From Bacteroidales bacterium UBA3623 (GTDB lineage Bacteria; Bacteroidota; Bacteroidia; Bacteroidales; UBA932): a stretch of DNA of 12,755 nt. Location: contig DFLI01000011.1 in the NCBI GenBank assembly GCA_002373715.1, positions 1-12,755 of the forward strand, read 5' to 3'. Shown in pieces: positions 1 through 6,319 of the stretch (position 1 is its first letter; each line of letters starts with the position of its first letter). The position numbers and the translations under genes were made by a program. The notes beneath the pieces are model-generated. The model was not told where the DNA came from and did not search any database. It saw nothing but the letters and a program-made list of their open reading frames with translations.

Positions 1-5
1 TCCTT

Positions 6-1112
6 CTAACAATATTCTCCGTATTCGCACCCGATGTTCTCCGCGTGGATGCGGTCAATGAGTTTTCCCTGATGGTCGAAAAGCTGTATGGTTCCCACGC
101 CGTTGCCTCCGTTCCAGAGGCGGTTGTGGCGCTTCTGACCGTCCGGAGCCTCATAGTTCACCAGCAGCATGTCCTTTTTCTCGCAGGTGATGTCCGAAAT
201 CATCCTCCCGGAAGTGCTTGATTGTTCGACGTGCCACACAATCTGGGTGTCTGTTTCATTACAGTCAAACTTCGTTTTCACACCGGTCCATACTTTCGAG
301 AAGTTGAACTCGAAGGGCGTTCCCTCATACCAGAAGGCGGACACCAGGCGGCGTGGAAGGGCCAGGTGTCCCACCTTCGGACGACCGCCACCGATGTCGA
401 AGACGCTGTCCATGAGTTTACGGCCCGTTATCTCGCTCGTGAGGTTGTTCGAGGACAGCCACACCCAGGGGCTGGTGAAATCCTTCCCCCAGTTCTTGTC
501 GGCATAGCCGTAGCAGTCTTCGGGACGCACAAGGAAGCGACAGCCGTTCCAGATGACCTCCCCCTCGAACGCGGTCTTCATCCCTTCGGCGTGCCAGAAC
601 ATCTCGAAAGCCTCGGCCTTGCGGAACACCTCGTCTGCACCAAAGCCCACGTTGAAGGCCGTAATCTTGTTGATCTTGAGGTCCCAGGACATCTCGCCGT
701 CCTGACACATCCATTCAGGATGCGCTGCGGCATCCTCTACTTTCACATGGCCGTGGGTACGGTCTTCTGTGAGGAAGCACTCATCGGCCTCGATGGAAAA
801 GGGAACACCCCAATCCACCTGGATCTTCTTCCAGCCGAAGAAACGGTGAAGCTGTGCGGCATCCTCTCCCCAGGCACCGGCCTTGACCATCAGGTAGGAC
901 GGCTTCCGGGGTTCCCCGGGGACCTGGCCGAAGACAGGCTCATCCCCGCCGAGGGCGGGATTACAGAGGAAGAACTCGATGAAGAAAGGTTTGGCTGCAC
1001 CTGTCTCAGCATCGTATCCGGTGAAAGAATGCCACCACCAGTCATAGCCTTTCCGGGCCTGGGCCCCGAAGAGCTGGCAGGCATCTCGGGCAATATCGTG
1101 CTTATTGAACAT
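6..1112 (-). CDS. Tocopherol cyclase-like family protein
   Basis: A 368-residue protein with no signal peptide or membrane segment, so probably cytoplasmic. The central stretch YADKNWG (about residues 203-209), followed by an aromatic-rich segment (PWVWLSSNN), resembles the AEKNWG...W signature of tocopherol cyclase-like proteins. These are paired lipocalin-like beta-barrels related to the hydroxyneurosporene synthase/CrtC group. Many Trp, Phe and Tyr residues fit a barrel that binds a hydrophobic ligand. A real tocopherol pathway is not expected here, so the substrate is unknown and a chemically different lipid or pigment is more likely. I chose the ATG at 1112; a TTG two codons upstream is also in frame. 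The stop is TAG at 6-8. The gene lies downstream of hsp20 on the same strand after a 142-bp gap containing a hairpin, so it may have its own promoter. The family call is from motif memory and is moderately sure. Confidence 0.7.
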   Translation of the reverse strand: MFNKHDIARDACQLFGAQARKGYDWWWHSFTGYDAETGAAKPFFIEFFLCNPALGGDEPVFGQVPGEPRKPSYLMVKAGAWGEDAAQLHRFFGWKKIQVDWGVPFSIEADECFLTEDRTHGHVKVEDAAAHPEWMCQDGEMSWDLKINKITAFNVGFGADEVFRKAEAFEMFWHAEGMKTAFEGEVIWNGCRFLVRPEDCYGYADKNWGKDFTSPWVWLSSNNLTSEITGRKLMDSVFDIGGGRPKVGHLALPRRLVSAFWYEGTPFEFNFSKVWTGVKTKFDCNETDTQIVWHVEQSSTSGRMISDITCEKKDMLLVNYEAPDGQKRHNRLWNGGNGVGTIQLFDHQGKLIDRIHAENIGCEYGEYC

Positions 1113-1115
1113 TTT

Positions 1116-1123
1116 CAAAAGTA
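1116..1123 (-). promoter_or_regulatory. Possible -7 element of the cyclase-like gene
   Basis: The minus strand reads TACTTTTG, an exact TAnnTTTG match, with only three bases before the ATG. If used, the mRNA would be leaderless or nearly so. No TTTG -33 element lies at the expected distance; the nearest is about 26 bases away. The match may be chance in an A/T-rich leader. Confidence 0.25.
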
Positions 1124-1198
1124 TCTTTTCTGAACTGACCTGTTATCAGCAAAAGACAGTCCATGCCTTCCCTTATGACATTTTGGCGCAACAAAGAA

Positions 1199-1226
1199 GG
1201 GGCGCTGCCCATCCAGGAAGCGTCCC
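1199..1226 (-). terminator. Hairpin downstream of hsp20
   Basis: On the minus strand GGGACGCT pairs with AGCGCCCC, with one A-C mismatch and a 12-nt loop, starting 28 bases after the hsp20 stop. The following TTCTTTGTT is only moderately U-rich, so this is a weak intrinsic terminator or an mRNA-stabilising hairpin. Confidence 0.45.
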
Positions 1227-1254
1227 TAACAGTTTATGACTGTAGAGCCAGCGA

Positions 1255-1686
1255 TTACTGGATCTCAATCTGCTTGACGGCCTTCTGGAGTTCCACTTTC
1301 TCCTTCTTGGGAATGTGGACATTCAGCACACCGTGCTCCACCTTGGCTTCAATCTTGTCGGCCTCGGCATCCTCGGGAAGCGTAAGCATCTGCTGGAACT
1401 TCTCGTAAGAGAATTCACGGCGTAGATACTTTCCGTGGTGTTTTTTCTCATGATCCTCGGCCTTCTTTTCCATGTTGATGACAAGGTTGTTGTCCTCGTC
1501 CACATGGACCTGGAAGTCTTCCTTGGTGAGACCCGGAGCGGCCAGCTCCACGTCGTACTCTTTTTCGTTTTCAATTACATTAATGGCCGGAGCGGTGTAG
1601 TTCGTTCTTTCCATCCAGCTGTTGTCGAAGAAGTCGTTGAAGATGTCAGGCAACCAGCTTTGATTCCTTCTAATCGTAGGTAACAT
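1255..1686 (-). CDS. Small heat shock protein, Hsp20/alpha-crystallin family
   Basis: An ATP-independent holdase chaperone of 143 residues, the usual length of bacterial IbpA/Hsp20 proteins. The N-terminal arm (1-34, with SWLPDIFNDFF) is followed by an alpha-crystallin domain (about 35-128). The hallmark segment is at 114-127 (AKVEHGVLNVHIPK). The C-terminal tail carries an I-x-I motif (I140-E-I142), which in this family docks onto a neighbouring dimer during oligomerisation. The AAPGL motif at 49-53 is also typical. The start is the only in-frame ATG near the conserved MLP N-terminus, preceded by an A/T-rich leader rather than a Shine-Dalgarno. No CIRCE element is visible upstream, but a 13-bp inverted repeat lies about 110-150 bp before the start. 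The cyclase-like gene follows on the same strand, and no functional link is evident. Confidence 0.96.
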   Translation of the reverse strand: MLPTIRRNQSWLPDIFNDFFDNSWMERTNYTAPAINVIENEKEYDVELAAPGLTKEDFQVHVDEDNNLVINMEKKAEDHEKKHHGKYLRREFSYEKFQQMLTLPEDAEADKIEAKVEHGVLNVHIPKKEKVELQKAVKQIEIQ

Positions 1687-1797
1687 AACAAAATCATTTT
1701 AAACATTCTTCGGTTTCGGGTCCTTACGTGGCCTTCCGTCCGGGTTCCTTGTCTGGAACGCCTAAAGATATTGCAAATCCGGGACCGGCACCGGAAG

Positions 1798-1838
1798 AAT
1801 GGACTTTTTGTCAGCATGGAAGTGTCAAAAAGTCCATT
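1798..1838. repeat. 13-bp perfect inverted repeat upstream of hsp20 and EamA genes
   Basis: AATGGACTTTTTG (1798-1810) and CAAAAAGTCCATT (1826-1838) are exact reverse complements around a 15-nt spacer. The repeat lies in the gap between the diverging hsp20 and EamA genes, 112-152 bp from the hsp20 start and 142-182 bp from the EamA start. It could be a regulator site, a hairpin in a leader RNA, or a small-element end. The rest of the 293-bp gap (1687-1979) holds shorter inverted repeats (GTTCC/GGAAC near 1745-1760, GAACC/GGTTC near 1909-1921) and no convincing gene. Confidence 0.6.
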
Positions 1839-1949
1839 TTGAGGACAGAATGTCCAGGGACTTCCTATCAGAAATCCTCTGTTGTAGACCAAACACTCCG
1901 AATCTCGAACCTTCGGTTCCTGGAGGGGCTACGTGTATTATAAAATGAG

Positions 1950-1957
1950 TATATTTG
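1950..1957 (+). promoter_or_regulatory. Promoter -7 element of the EamA gene
   Basis: TATATTTG matches the Bacteroidota TAnnTTTG element exactly and sits 22 bases before the ATG, giving a short leader. No clear TTTG -33 element is seen about 20 bases upstream. Confidence 0.6.
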
Positions 1958-1979
1958 TGCCCTGGATTTGTCGTTGGTT

Positions 1980-2894
1980 ATGAAAACTATTCTTCATACG
2001 GACAAGAGGCGTCTGCTCGGGTACATCGCCGGCATTCTTGCCGGTGTCTCTTATGGGACCAATCCGCTTTTCGGAAAGGCTCTGATGGAGAGTGGCGTAC
2101 CCATCATGGTCATGCTCTTTTTCCGATATGCATTCGCCGCCCTCTTCCTGGCAGCGCTGATGCTGTTCAAAAAGGAATCCTTCCGGGCTACCCGGAGCAA
2201 CCTGGGGCTTCTGATCCTGCTGGGCCTGTTTTTCGCGGGAAGCAGCATCACCCTGTTCTGCTCGTATGAGTATATTCCGTCGGGGCTGGCCACTACGCTC
2301 ATTTACCTGTACCCCGTCATCGTCGCCTTGATGATGGTGTTTCTCCGAATCTATCCCGGCTGGCAGACCTGGACGGCCATTGCGGCCACCTTCGTGGGCA
2401 TCGTCCTTCTTTCCACGCCTTCCGGGGATGTTCCCATACGTCCTCTGGGCGTGCTGCTCGCTGTTGGATCGGCCCTTTGCTATTCTTTTTATCTGGTCAT
2501 TATCAACCGGAGCAAACGCATACGGAATGTTTCCGAACACACGCTCACCTTCTATTCTTTGGTTACGGGGGCTGTACTGTTTGCCATCATCCGTACCATC
2601 CAGGGCGGAGGGATGCTCACGGGGGTGGACACGTTTGCCGACTGGGGGAATCTCATCGGCCTGGCCCTCATTCCCACAATGGTTTCGATGCTCACCATTG
2701 CCATCTCTTCCCGTTATATTGGCCCCACCAAGACAGCCGTCCTGGGCGTGTTTGAACCGCTGACGGCCATCCTGATTGGGACAATGGTATTTGGGGAGGC
2801 CCTGACCACCAAGATGGTCGTAGGAATTGCCATCTGCGTGGCCGCCGTTGTCTTTATGATCCTTAAACCGGGAGGAAAGGCGAACCGATCATAG
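1980..2894 (+). CDS. EamA/DMT superfamily permease
   Basis: A 304-residue inner-membrane protein with about ten hydrophobic segments arranged as two EamA repeats of five, the standard architecture of drug/metabolite transporters. The first repeat begins with GYIAGILAGVSYGTNPLFGKAL, cut by the conserved Pro in TM1. The second shows the typical conserved end, with IGPTKTAVLGVFEPLTAIL in TM9 and a short basic tail. Such proteins export or exchange small metabolites, often amino acids, purines or sugars; the substrate cannot be read from the sequence. The ATG at 1980 was chosen over an in-frame TTG four codons upstream because it starts a normal cytoplasmic N-terminus (MKTILHTDKR) at the right distance from the promoter. 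It is a monocistronic gene, convergent with the MATE gene. Confidence 0.93.
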   Translation: MKTILHTDKRRLLGYIAGILAGVSYGTNPLFGKALMESGVPIMVMLFFRYAFAALFLAALMLFKKESFRATRSNLGLLILLGLFFAGSSITLFCSYEYIPSGLATTLIYLYPVIVALMMVFLRIYPGWQTWTAIAATFVGIVLLSTPSGDVPIRPLGVLLAVGSALCYSFYLVIINRSKRIRNVSEHTLTFYSLVTGAVLFAIIRTIQGGGMLTGVDTFADWGNLIGLALIPTMVSMLTIAISSRYIGPTKTAVLGVFEPLTAILIGTMVFGEALTTKMVVGIAICVAAVVFMILKPGGKANRS

Positions 2895-2922
2895 TTCAAG
2901 CCTCAATACGCGGATGGGGGTA

Positions 2923-2954
2923 TCCCGGCCCGGTAACCGACTTCCGGGTCCGGA
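2923..2954 (+). terminator. GC-rich hairpin after the EamA gene
   Basis: TCCCGGCCCGG (2923-2933) pairs with CCGGGTCCGGA (2944-2954) around a 10-nt loop, with one C-C mismatch and one G-U pair. It lies 28 bases past the stop but lacks a U-run, so termination is plausible but unproven. Confidence 0.4.
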
Positions 2955-3010
2955 ATTCTATCGTTTTCCATAACGCGAAGATAACAAAAAAAGAGTTCTC
3001 CGCGTTGATA

Positions 3011-3031
3011 GGGAAAGGTCCTGCCTAAGCG
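3011..3031 (+). repeat. 21-nt module, copy 1
   Basis: This 21-nt stretch (GGGAAAGGTCC...TAAGCG) is identical to 11226-11246. Here it precedes the hairpin repeat R1, whereas at the second locus it follows R2. Confidence 0.8.
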
Positions 3032-3032
3032 T

Positions 3033-3131
3033 TTCGGAGGCCGATAGGCCGACAGGGCCTTCAGGCCCGCACCGCCGCTTCTGCGGCGGAGCCCCTCTCC
3101 CGAGGAGAGGGGTTTGGGGTGAGGGTAACGT
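3033..3131 (+). repeat. Hairpin repeat family, copy R1
   Basis: A 99-nt unit that matches copy R2 at 98 of 99 positions in my manual comparison. It folds into four consecutive hairpins: GGCC-GATA-GGCC (3039-3050), GGGCCT-TC-AGGCCC (3055-3068), CCGCCGC-TTCT-GCGGCGG (3072-3089) and CCCCTCTCC-CGA-GGAGAGGGG (3092-3112). A G-rich tail, TTTGGGGTGAGGG, follows. It resembles REP-type dispersed intergenic repeats. It has no coding capacity and lies between convergent genes. Confidence 0.9.
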
Positions 3132-3146
3132 GAGCGCCGTCCTGCC

Positions 3147-3202
3147 CCGCTACAAACGCAGAAAACCAGCCGTTAAGGCTGGTTTTCAAAGCTTTGTAGC
3201 GG
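3147..3202. repeat. Long imperfect palindrome around a terminator
   Basis: The left arm begins CCGCTACAAA and ends GAAAACCAGCC; the reverse complement of the right arm begins and ends with the same two blocks and differs only in 4-5 middle bases. The outer block is the same as the 3' end of the adjacent tRNA-like remnant, so that end is present in both orientations. Confidence 0.75.
3161..3187. terminator. Bidirectional intrinsic terminator, EamA/MATE gap
   Basis: GAAAACCAGCC and GGCTGGTTTTC form a perfect 11-bp stem with loop GTTAA. The stem has A/T blocks on both ends, giving a U-tract for transcripts from either side. The 41 nt at 3159-3199 recur identically at 11254-11294. Confidence 0.8.
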
Positions 3203-3232
3203 AGATAGGACTCGAACCTGTGACCTCCGGGC
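3195..3232 (-). pseudogene. tRNA 3'-end-like remnant (T-arm and acceptor strand)
   Basis: The minus strand reads GGTCACAGGTTCGAGTCC and then TATCTCCGCTA. This fits a tRNA 3' part: T-stem ACAGG, T-loop TTCGAGT, T-stem CCTAT (4 of 5 pairs, one C-A mismatch), 3' acceptor strand CTCCGCT and discriminator A. No anticodon arm is present, because the sequence upstream is the end of the MATE coding region. AGCGGAG, the exact partner of the acceptor strand, does occur inside the MATE gene at a tRNA-like distance, but no anticodon stem can be drawn there. The best reading is a tRNA tail left at an old attachment site; a chance match is less likely but possible. Confidence 0.6.
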
Positions 3233-4969
3233 TTATTCTTTTTCGAAATTTAGGTAGACGCAATTGACTCCGCTGGCATAGCGGTAGTTCACATCCCGGC
3301 AGTAGCCCTCCACAATGCGGAGACTCAGCGATTCGGGAGAGTCCTTTCCATATACGTGTAAGGGATTGAAGGCCTTTCCGGCTGCTTTGACCAGGATGGT
3401 AAAACGCCGGTCTCCGTCCACGATGCCTACGTCAAAGCTTCCCTTGAGCCCGCAGGACTGTCCCATCTCCAGCTGGTGCAGCATCATTTCTTCCACGCAA
3501 TGGGTTACGGCCGTATTCTCGCTTGGGGAAAGCCGCATGGCATCCAGACTCTTACAAAGAAGATGGAACTGCTGGGAGACACTTTCCCGGGTGTAGGCTG
3601 CGCTCACGGTAAATGAATGCCGGGTATCTCCCACGGGAATAAGCCAGACTGGATGCAAGCTCTCTTCCTTTTTAGAGATAAGGGCCGATGCGGCCAGCCC
3701 GCCCAGCATGGGAAGCAGCATTCCCAGCGGCAGGGCCACCCATAAGTTCCAGCCGGAAAAAGCCAAGGCTAGCGGAAGAGTACAGATTACTATACCCACC
3801 TGCAGCAGGGCGGCCAGGCGTCCCCGTTTAACCAGCAGGAAGGCACTGGCCTGCGTCATCAGCACCGTGGCAGGAAGGAAGACTCCGCTGAAAATGCGAA
3901 GCGGAGAGGCCGATAGCTGCGCCAGGGTTTCATCGGCCCCGAAAAGCGAGGCCACCCCAGCGGGAAAAGCCAGAAGTAAAACGGATGCGACCAGCGCCAG
4001 CCCAAGCGATAACTTCAAAATGAGGGAGATGAGCCGGCCCACACCATCCCAGTCTTCCTCTCCGGACAGGATGCCGCCCAGCCCTGTTATGGTACCACCA
4101 GTTGCGGTGAGCACCAGCATACAAATCATCAGCAGTTGCATGCAGATGCTAAGGGTGAACATGCCGTCGGCCCCCAGCGTGCTCAGAACCAGAGTGTTGA
4201 GCCCCAGATTGAGGATAATCATGGAAACGCCCGTCATGGCGGCGGGAGTGCCCCGGGACAGGATTTCCCGGAAATACTTGCCTACATTGGCCCACTCCGG
4301 CCAGCATAAACGGTAAGGGCGCGGTTCCCGCAGCAGATACGGGACCATTACCAGAAAACCTAGAAATGCAGCAGAAGAAGTGCCTGCAGCCGCTCCCCGG
4401 ATGCCCATTCCCATTACTCGTACAAAGAGAATATCCAGAGCCAGGTTCAAGACCCCGAAGATGCCCACGAACCAGGCCACCAGCCGCGGGCGGCCGCTAA
4501 TCTGGACAAACTGGCTGCCTGCGCAGGCAAAAAGGCCGAAGAAACTTCCTACAAAAGCGAAAGGAAGATAGTCCTGCAGCATGGGCTGCAAACGCTCATC
4601 CTGGGTTATGAAGAGGGATACGGGACCGGCATAAACTGCCAGGAGGGCCGTAAAGATTCCACTGATTATCAGGGCCGATGCCAATCCCACCGTGAGGATT
4701 CGGTTAACTCGGCTGTAATCCTGGTTTCCGAAAGCCGGCGCAATCAGAAGCGTTGTTCCCATCAGGAGGATGGTGCCCGGAAGCATAAGGATATTCACCA
4801 GCGGCAGGGCCAGGATGATGACCGACACTGCATCGGCCCCTATAAACTGCCCGGCAACCATACTGTCTATGGTGCTGTTCAGCTGGATGATAATACCGGC
4901 AAAAATAGCCGCCACCAAGTAATGCCTCAGTGTATGGCGGATGATATGAGAATTGCGGACCGGCGGCAT
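3233..4969 (-). CDS. MATE family efflux transporter with C-terminal HATPase-like domain
   Basis: A 578-residue protein, longer than the usual MATE length of about 450. Residues 1-435 are an integral-membrane MATE transporter with about 12 hydrophobic segments. Family-like features include NSTIDSMVAGQFIG at the end of TM1, PLVNI, and GIRGAAAGT in TM6. MATE proteins export cationic drugs or metabolites by Na+ or H+ antiport. Residues about 450-578 are soluble and align by eye with RsbW-type HATPase domains: EENTAV-like helix, EEMMLHQLEMG, a GKAFNPL loop, and SLSLRIVEGY...VNYRYASGVNCVYL at the end. The N-box Asn is His498 and the D-x-G of the next box is A-A-G (529-531), so ATP binding is probably lost. 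The gene starts 25 bp after the aspartokinase-like stop, without its own visible promoter, so it is likely co-transcribed. Confidence 0.9.
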   Translation of the reverse strand: MPPVRNSHIIRHTLRHYLVAAIFAGIIIQLNSTIDSMVAGQFIGADAVSVIILALPLVNILMLPGTILLMGTTLLIAPAFGNQDYSRVNRILTVGLASALIISGIFTALLAVYAGPVSLFITQDERLQPMLQDYLPFAFVGSFFGLFACAGSQFVQISGRPRLVAWFVGIFGVLNLALDILFVRVMGMGIRGAAAGTSSAAFLGFLVMVPYLLREPRPYRLCWPEWANVGKYFREILSRGTPAAMTGVSMIILNLGLNTLVLSTLGADGMFTLSICMQLLMICMLVLTATGGTITGLGGILSGEEDWDGVGRLISLILKLSLGLALVASVLLLAFPAGVASLFGADETLAQLSASPLRIFSGVFLPATVLMTQASAFLLVKRGRLAALLQVGIVICTLPLALAFSGWNLWVALPLGMLLPMLGGLAASALISKKEESLHPVWLIPVGDTRHSFTVSAAYTRESVSQQFHLLCKSLDAMRLSPSENTAVTHCVEEMMLHQLEMGQSCGLKGSFDVGIVDGDRRFTILVKAAGKAFNPLHVYGKDSPESLSLRIVEGYCRDVNYRYASGVNCVYLNFEKE

Positions 4970-4994
4970 CTTGTTGGGCCGTCCTGCGACGTGG

Positions 4995-6254
4995 CTATTT
5001 CAGAATTTCTGCGGCCTTGTCGGCGTCGGCTTCATTCACCACCAGGGAGATGGAGAGCTCTTCTCCGCCCTGGGCCGATGCAATGACGTTGATGCCAGCG
5101 GCGCCCAGCTTGCCGAAGACGGCGCCGGAAGTGCCGGGCAGGTTGCGCATCTTACTGCCGAAGACCGTGACGATACCAACGGACTGGTTCAGAACCACGA
5201 CGTCGTCCAAAGGGAGGAGCGGGTTGTCCTGGAACAGGCCGCGGATGGCCTCCAGGGCACGATCTTTATCTTCTTCCTTGATGGCGAAGCTAATGCTGTA
5301 TTCGGAAGAAGTCTGGGCGATGAAACGCACGTTCACGCCGGCGGCGGCCAGGCAGGAGAAAATGCCTCCAGACATGCCCACGCGGCCCAGCAGACCGGTA
5401 CCGTATACCGTTACCAGGTTGAGCCCCTTATCCGAGATGACACCCGTCTTATGGGCAGAGCCGGTGGAGATGATGGTTCCTTCAAACTTCTCGTCCTCTA
5501 TGTTTTTCACCAGAATGGGAATGCCGGCGTTCTTGGCAGGCCAGATGGCCGATGAGGAGAACGGGGCCTGGGAGGAAGCGCAGTAGTGGGCGGCTTCGTC
5601 GTATGTCATGGCGGGGATGCCTCCCACACCAGGGGCTTCAATGTGGAATTCAATACTCTGGGCTCCCAGCGTGGCGGCGATGAGCGATGCCATCAAGTGG
5701 GCACCGTCCTTACCTACGCGCACAATGTAACCGGAATTGAGCATGCCGTAACCGCCGGCAATGACCACGGGGCCTTTCACGCCCTGGCAGCGGCGGGAAA
5801 TCTGCTCTTTGGAGGCGGCCCAGTCGAAGTGCTGGTTACCGTTGGCGTCCTGGCGGCAAATCATAAGCTGCGTGCCGTCCAGGATGGTGCCGCCCACCTG
5901 GTGATACAGGGCTTCTGCGCAGAGGCGGGAGCACTTGGCCATTACGTAGTCTTCCAGGGCATAGGCCGTGGTTTGGACGTACATTGCCTCGCGGAGGTAG
6001 GTGGCCACGGTATCTACCGTTTCGTCTACCTTCTGCAGGTACTCGTCTCCTGTGGCCATGGCGCAGAAATACTCTCGGATGGCTACAATTTCATCAAAGG
6101 CCTGCTTCTTTTCCACCACAGTCTTACGGACGGCATCACGGAAAATGGCTTCGATTTTCTTGCCGGGACGGACGACGGCTATGGTGCTTTCGTCACAAAG
6201 AGGGGCAATCTGAGCGATGGTACGCTGTTTGAGGACAAAGGATTTTACAATCAT
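4995..6254 (-). CDS. Aspartokinase-like protein with degenerate kinase domain and two ACT domains
   Basis: A 419-residue cytoplasmic protein that aligns with aspartate kinases of the ThrA/LysC type. The C-terminal half is well kept. One ACT domain lies at about 280-340 (SSEYSISFAI) and a second at about 360-419 (GGEELSISLVV), the modules that bind Thr or Lys in this family. The N-terminal kinase half keeps the overall order (VVIAGGYG near 163-170, GIPILVK near 244-250) but not the active site. The KFGGTS motif is replaced by KSFVLKQ, the GR(G/N)GSD motif by VGKDGA (180-185), and the W-T-D-V-x-G...DPR stretch by FHIEAPGVGG with a short deletion. I infer a regulatory or amino-acid-sensing pseudokinase rather than an active lysC product. 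The ATG at 6254 lies 15-20 bases downstream of a perfect promoter. Confidence 0.85.
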   Translation of the reverse strand: MIVKSFVLKQRTIAQIAPLCDESTIAVVRPGKKIEAIFRDAVRKTVVEKKQAFDEIVAIREYFCAMATGDEYLQKVDETVDTVATYLREAMYVQTTAYALEDYVMAKCSRLCAEALYHQVGGTILDGTQLMICRQDANGNQHFDWAASKEQISRRCQGVKGPVVIAGGYGMLNSGYIVRVGKDGAHLMASLIAATLGAQSIEFHIEAPGVGGIPAMTYDEAAHYCASSQAPFSSSAIWPAKNAGIPILVKNIEDEKFEGTIISTGSAHKTGVISDKGLNLVTVYGTGLLGRVGMSGGIFSCLAAAGVNVRFIAQTSSEYSISFAIKEEDKDRALEAIRGLFQDNPLLPLDDVVVLNQSVGIVTVFGSKMRNLPGTSGAVFGKLGAAGINVIASAQGGEELSISLVVNEADADKAAEILK

Positions 6255-6276
6255 GGCATTAGTTTTTGCACAATCA

Positions 6277-6308
6277 CAAAATTACGAATAATCTCCGTTT
6301 TCCCCAAA
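6277..6308 (-). promoter_or_regulatory. Promoter of the aspartokinase-like/MATE operon
   Basis: On the minus strand a -33 TTTG (6305-6308), a 20-nt spacer and a -7 TAATTTTG (6277-6284) match the Bacteroidota consensus exactly. The -7 element ends 22 bases before the ATG. Confidence 0.8.
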
Positions 6309-6319
6309 AATATTATTTG

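Larger units (their letters stand above)
2895..3232. other. Convergent intergenic region between EamA and MATE genes
   Basis: This 338-bp gap holds no credible gene. In order it contains a GC-rich hairpin after the EamA stop, a copy of a 21-nt module (3011-3031), repeat copy R1 (3033-3131), a long imperfect palindrome including a bidirectional terminator (3147-3202), and a tRNA 3'-end-like remnant reaching the MATE stop codon. Confidence 0.85.

Noticed and set aside
222..1133. A 303-codon open frame on the plus strand opposite the cyclase-like gene
   Set aside because: Its composition is that of an antisense shadow, no domain is recognisable, and the minus-strand frame shows a family signature.
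1763..1770. Minus-strand TATCTTTA as the hsp20 promoter
   Set aside because: The last base breaks the TAnnTTTG consensus, and no -33 TTTG occurs at the right spacing.
1895..1935. tRNA T-arm-like GGTTCGAG on the minus strand near 1910
   Set aside because: The flanking bases do not form the T-stem or acceptor pairing, and no other tRNA arms are nearby.
1938..2540. A 200-codon minus-strand frame opposite the EamA gene
   Set aside because: It is hydrophilic and low in structure, as expected of the complement of a membrane-protein gene.
3195..3285. A complete tRNA gene overlapping the MATE 3' end
   Set aside because: Although an acceptor partner AGCGGAG exists, no anticodon stem-loop can be formed, and the upstream part encodes a conserved protein end.
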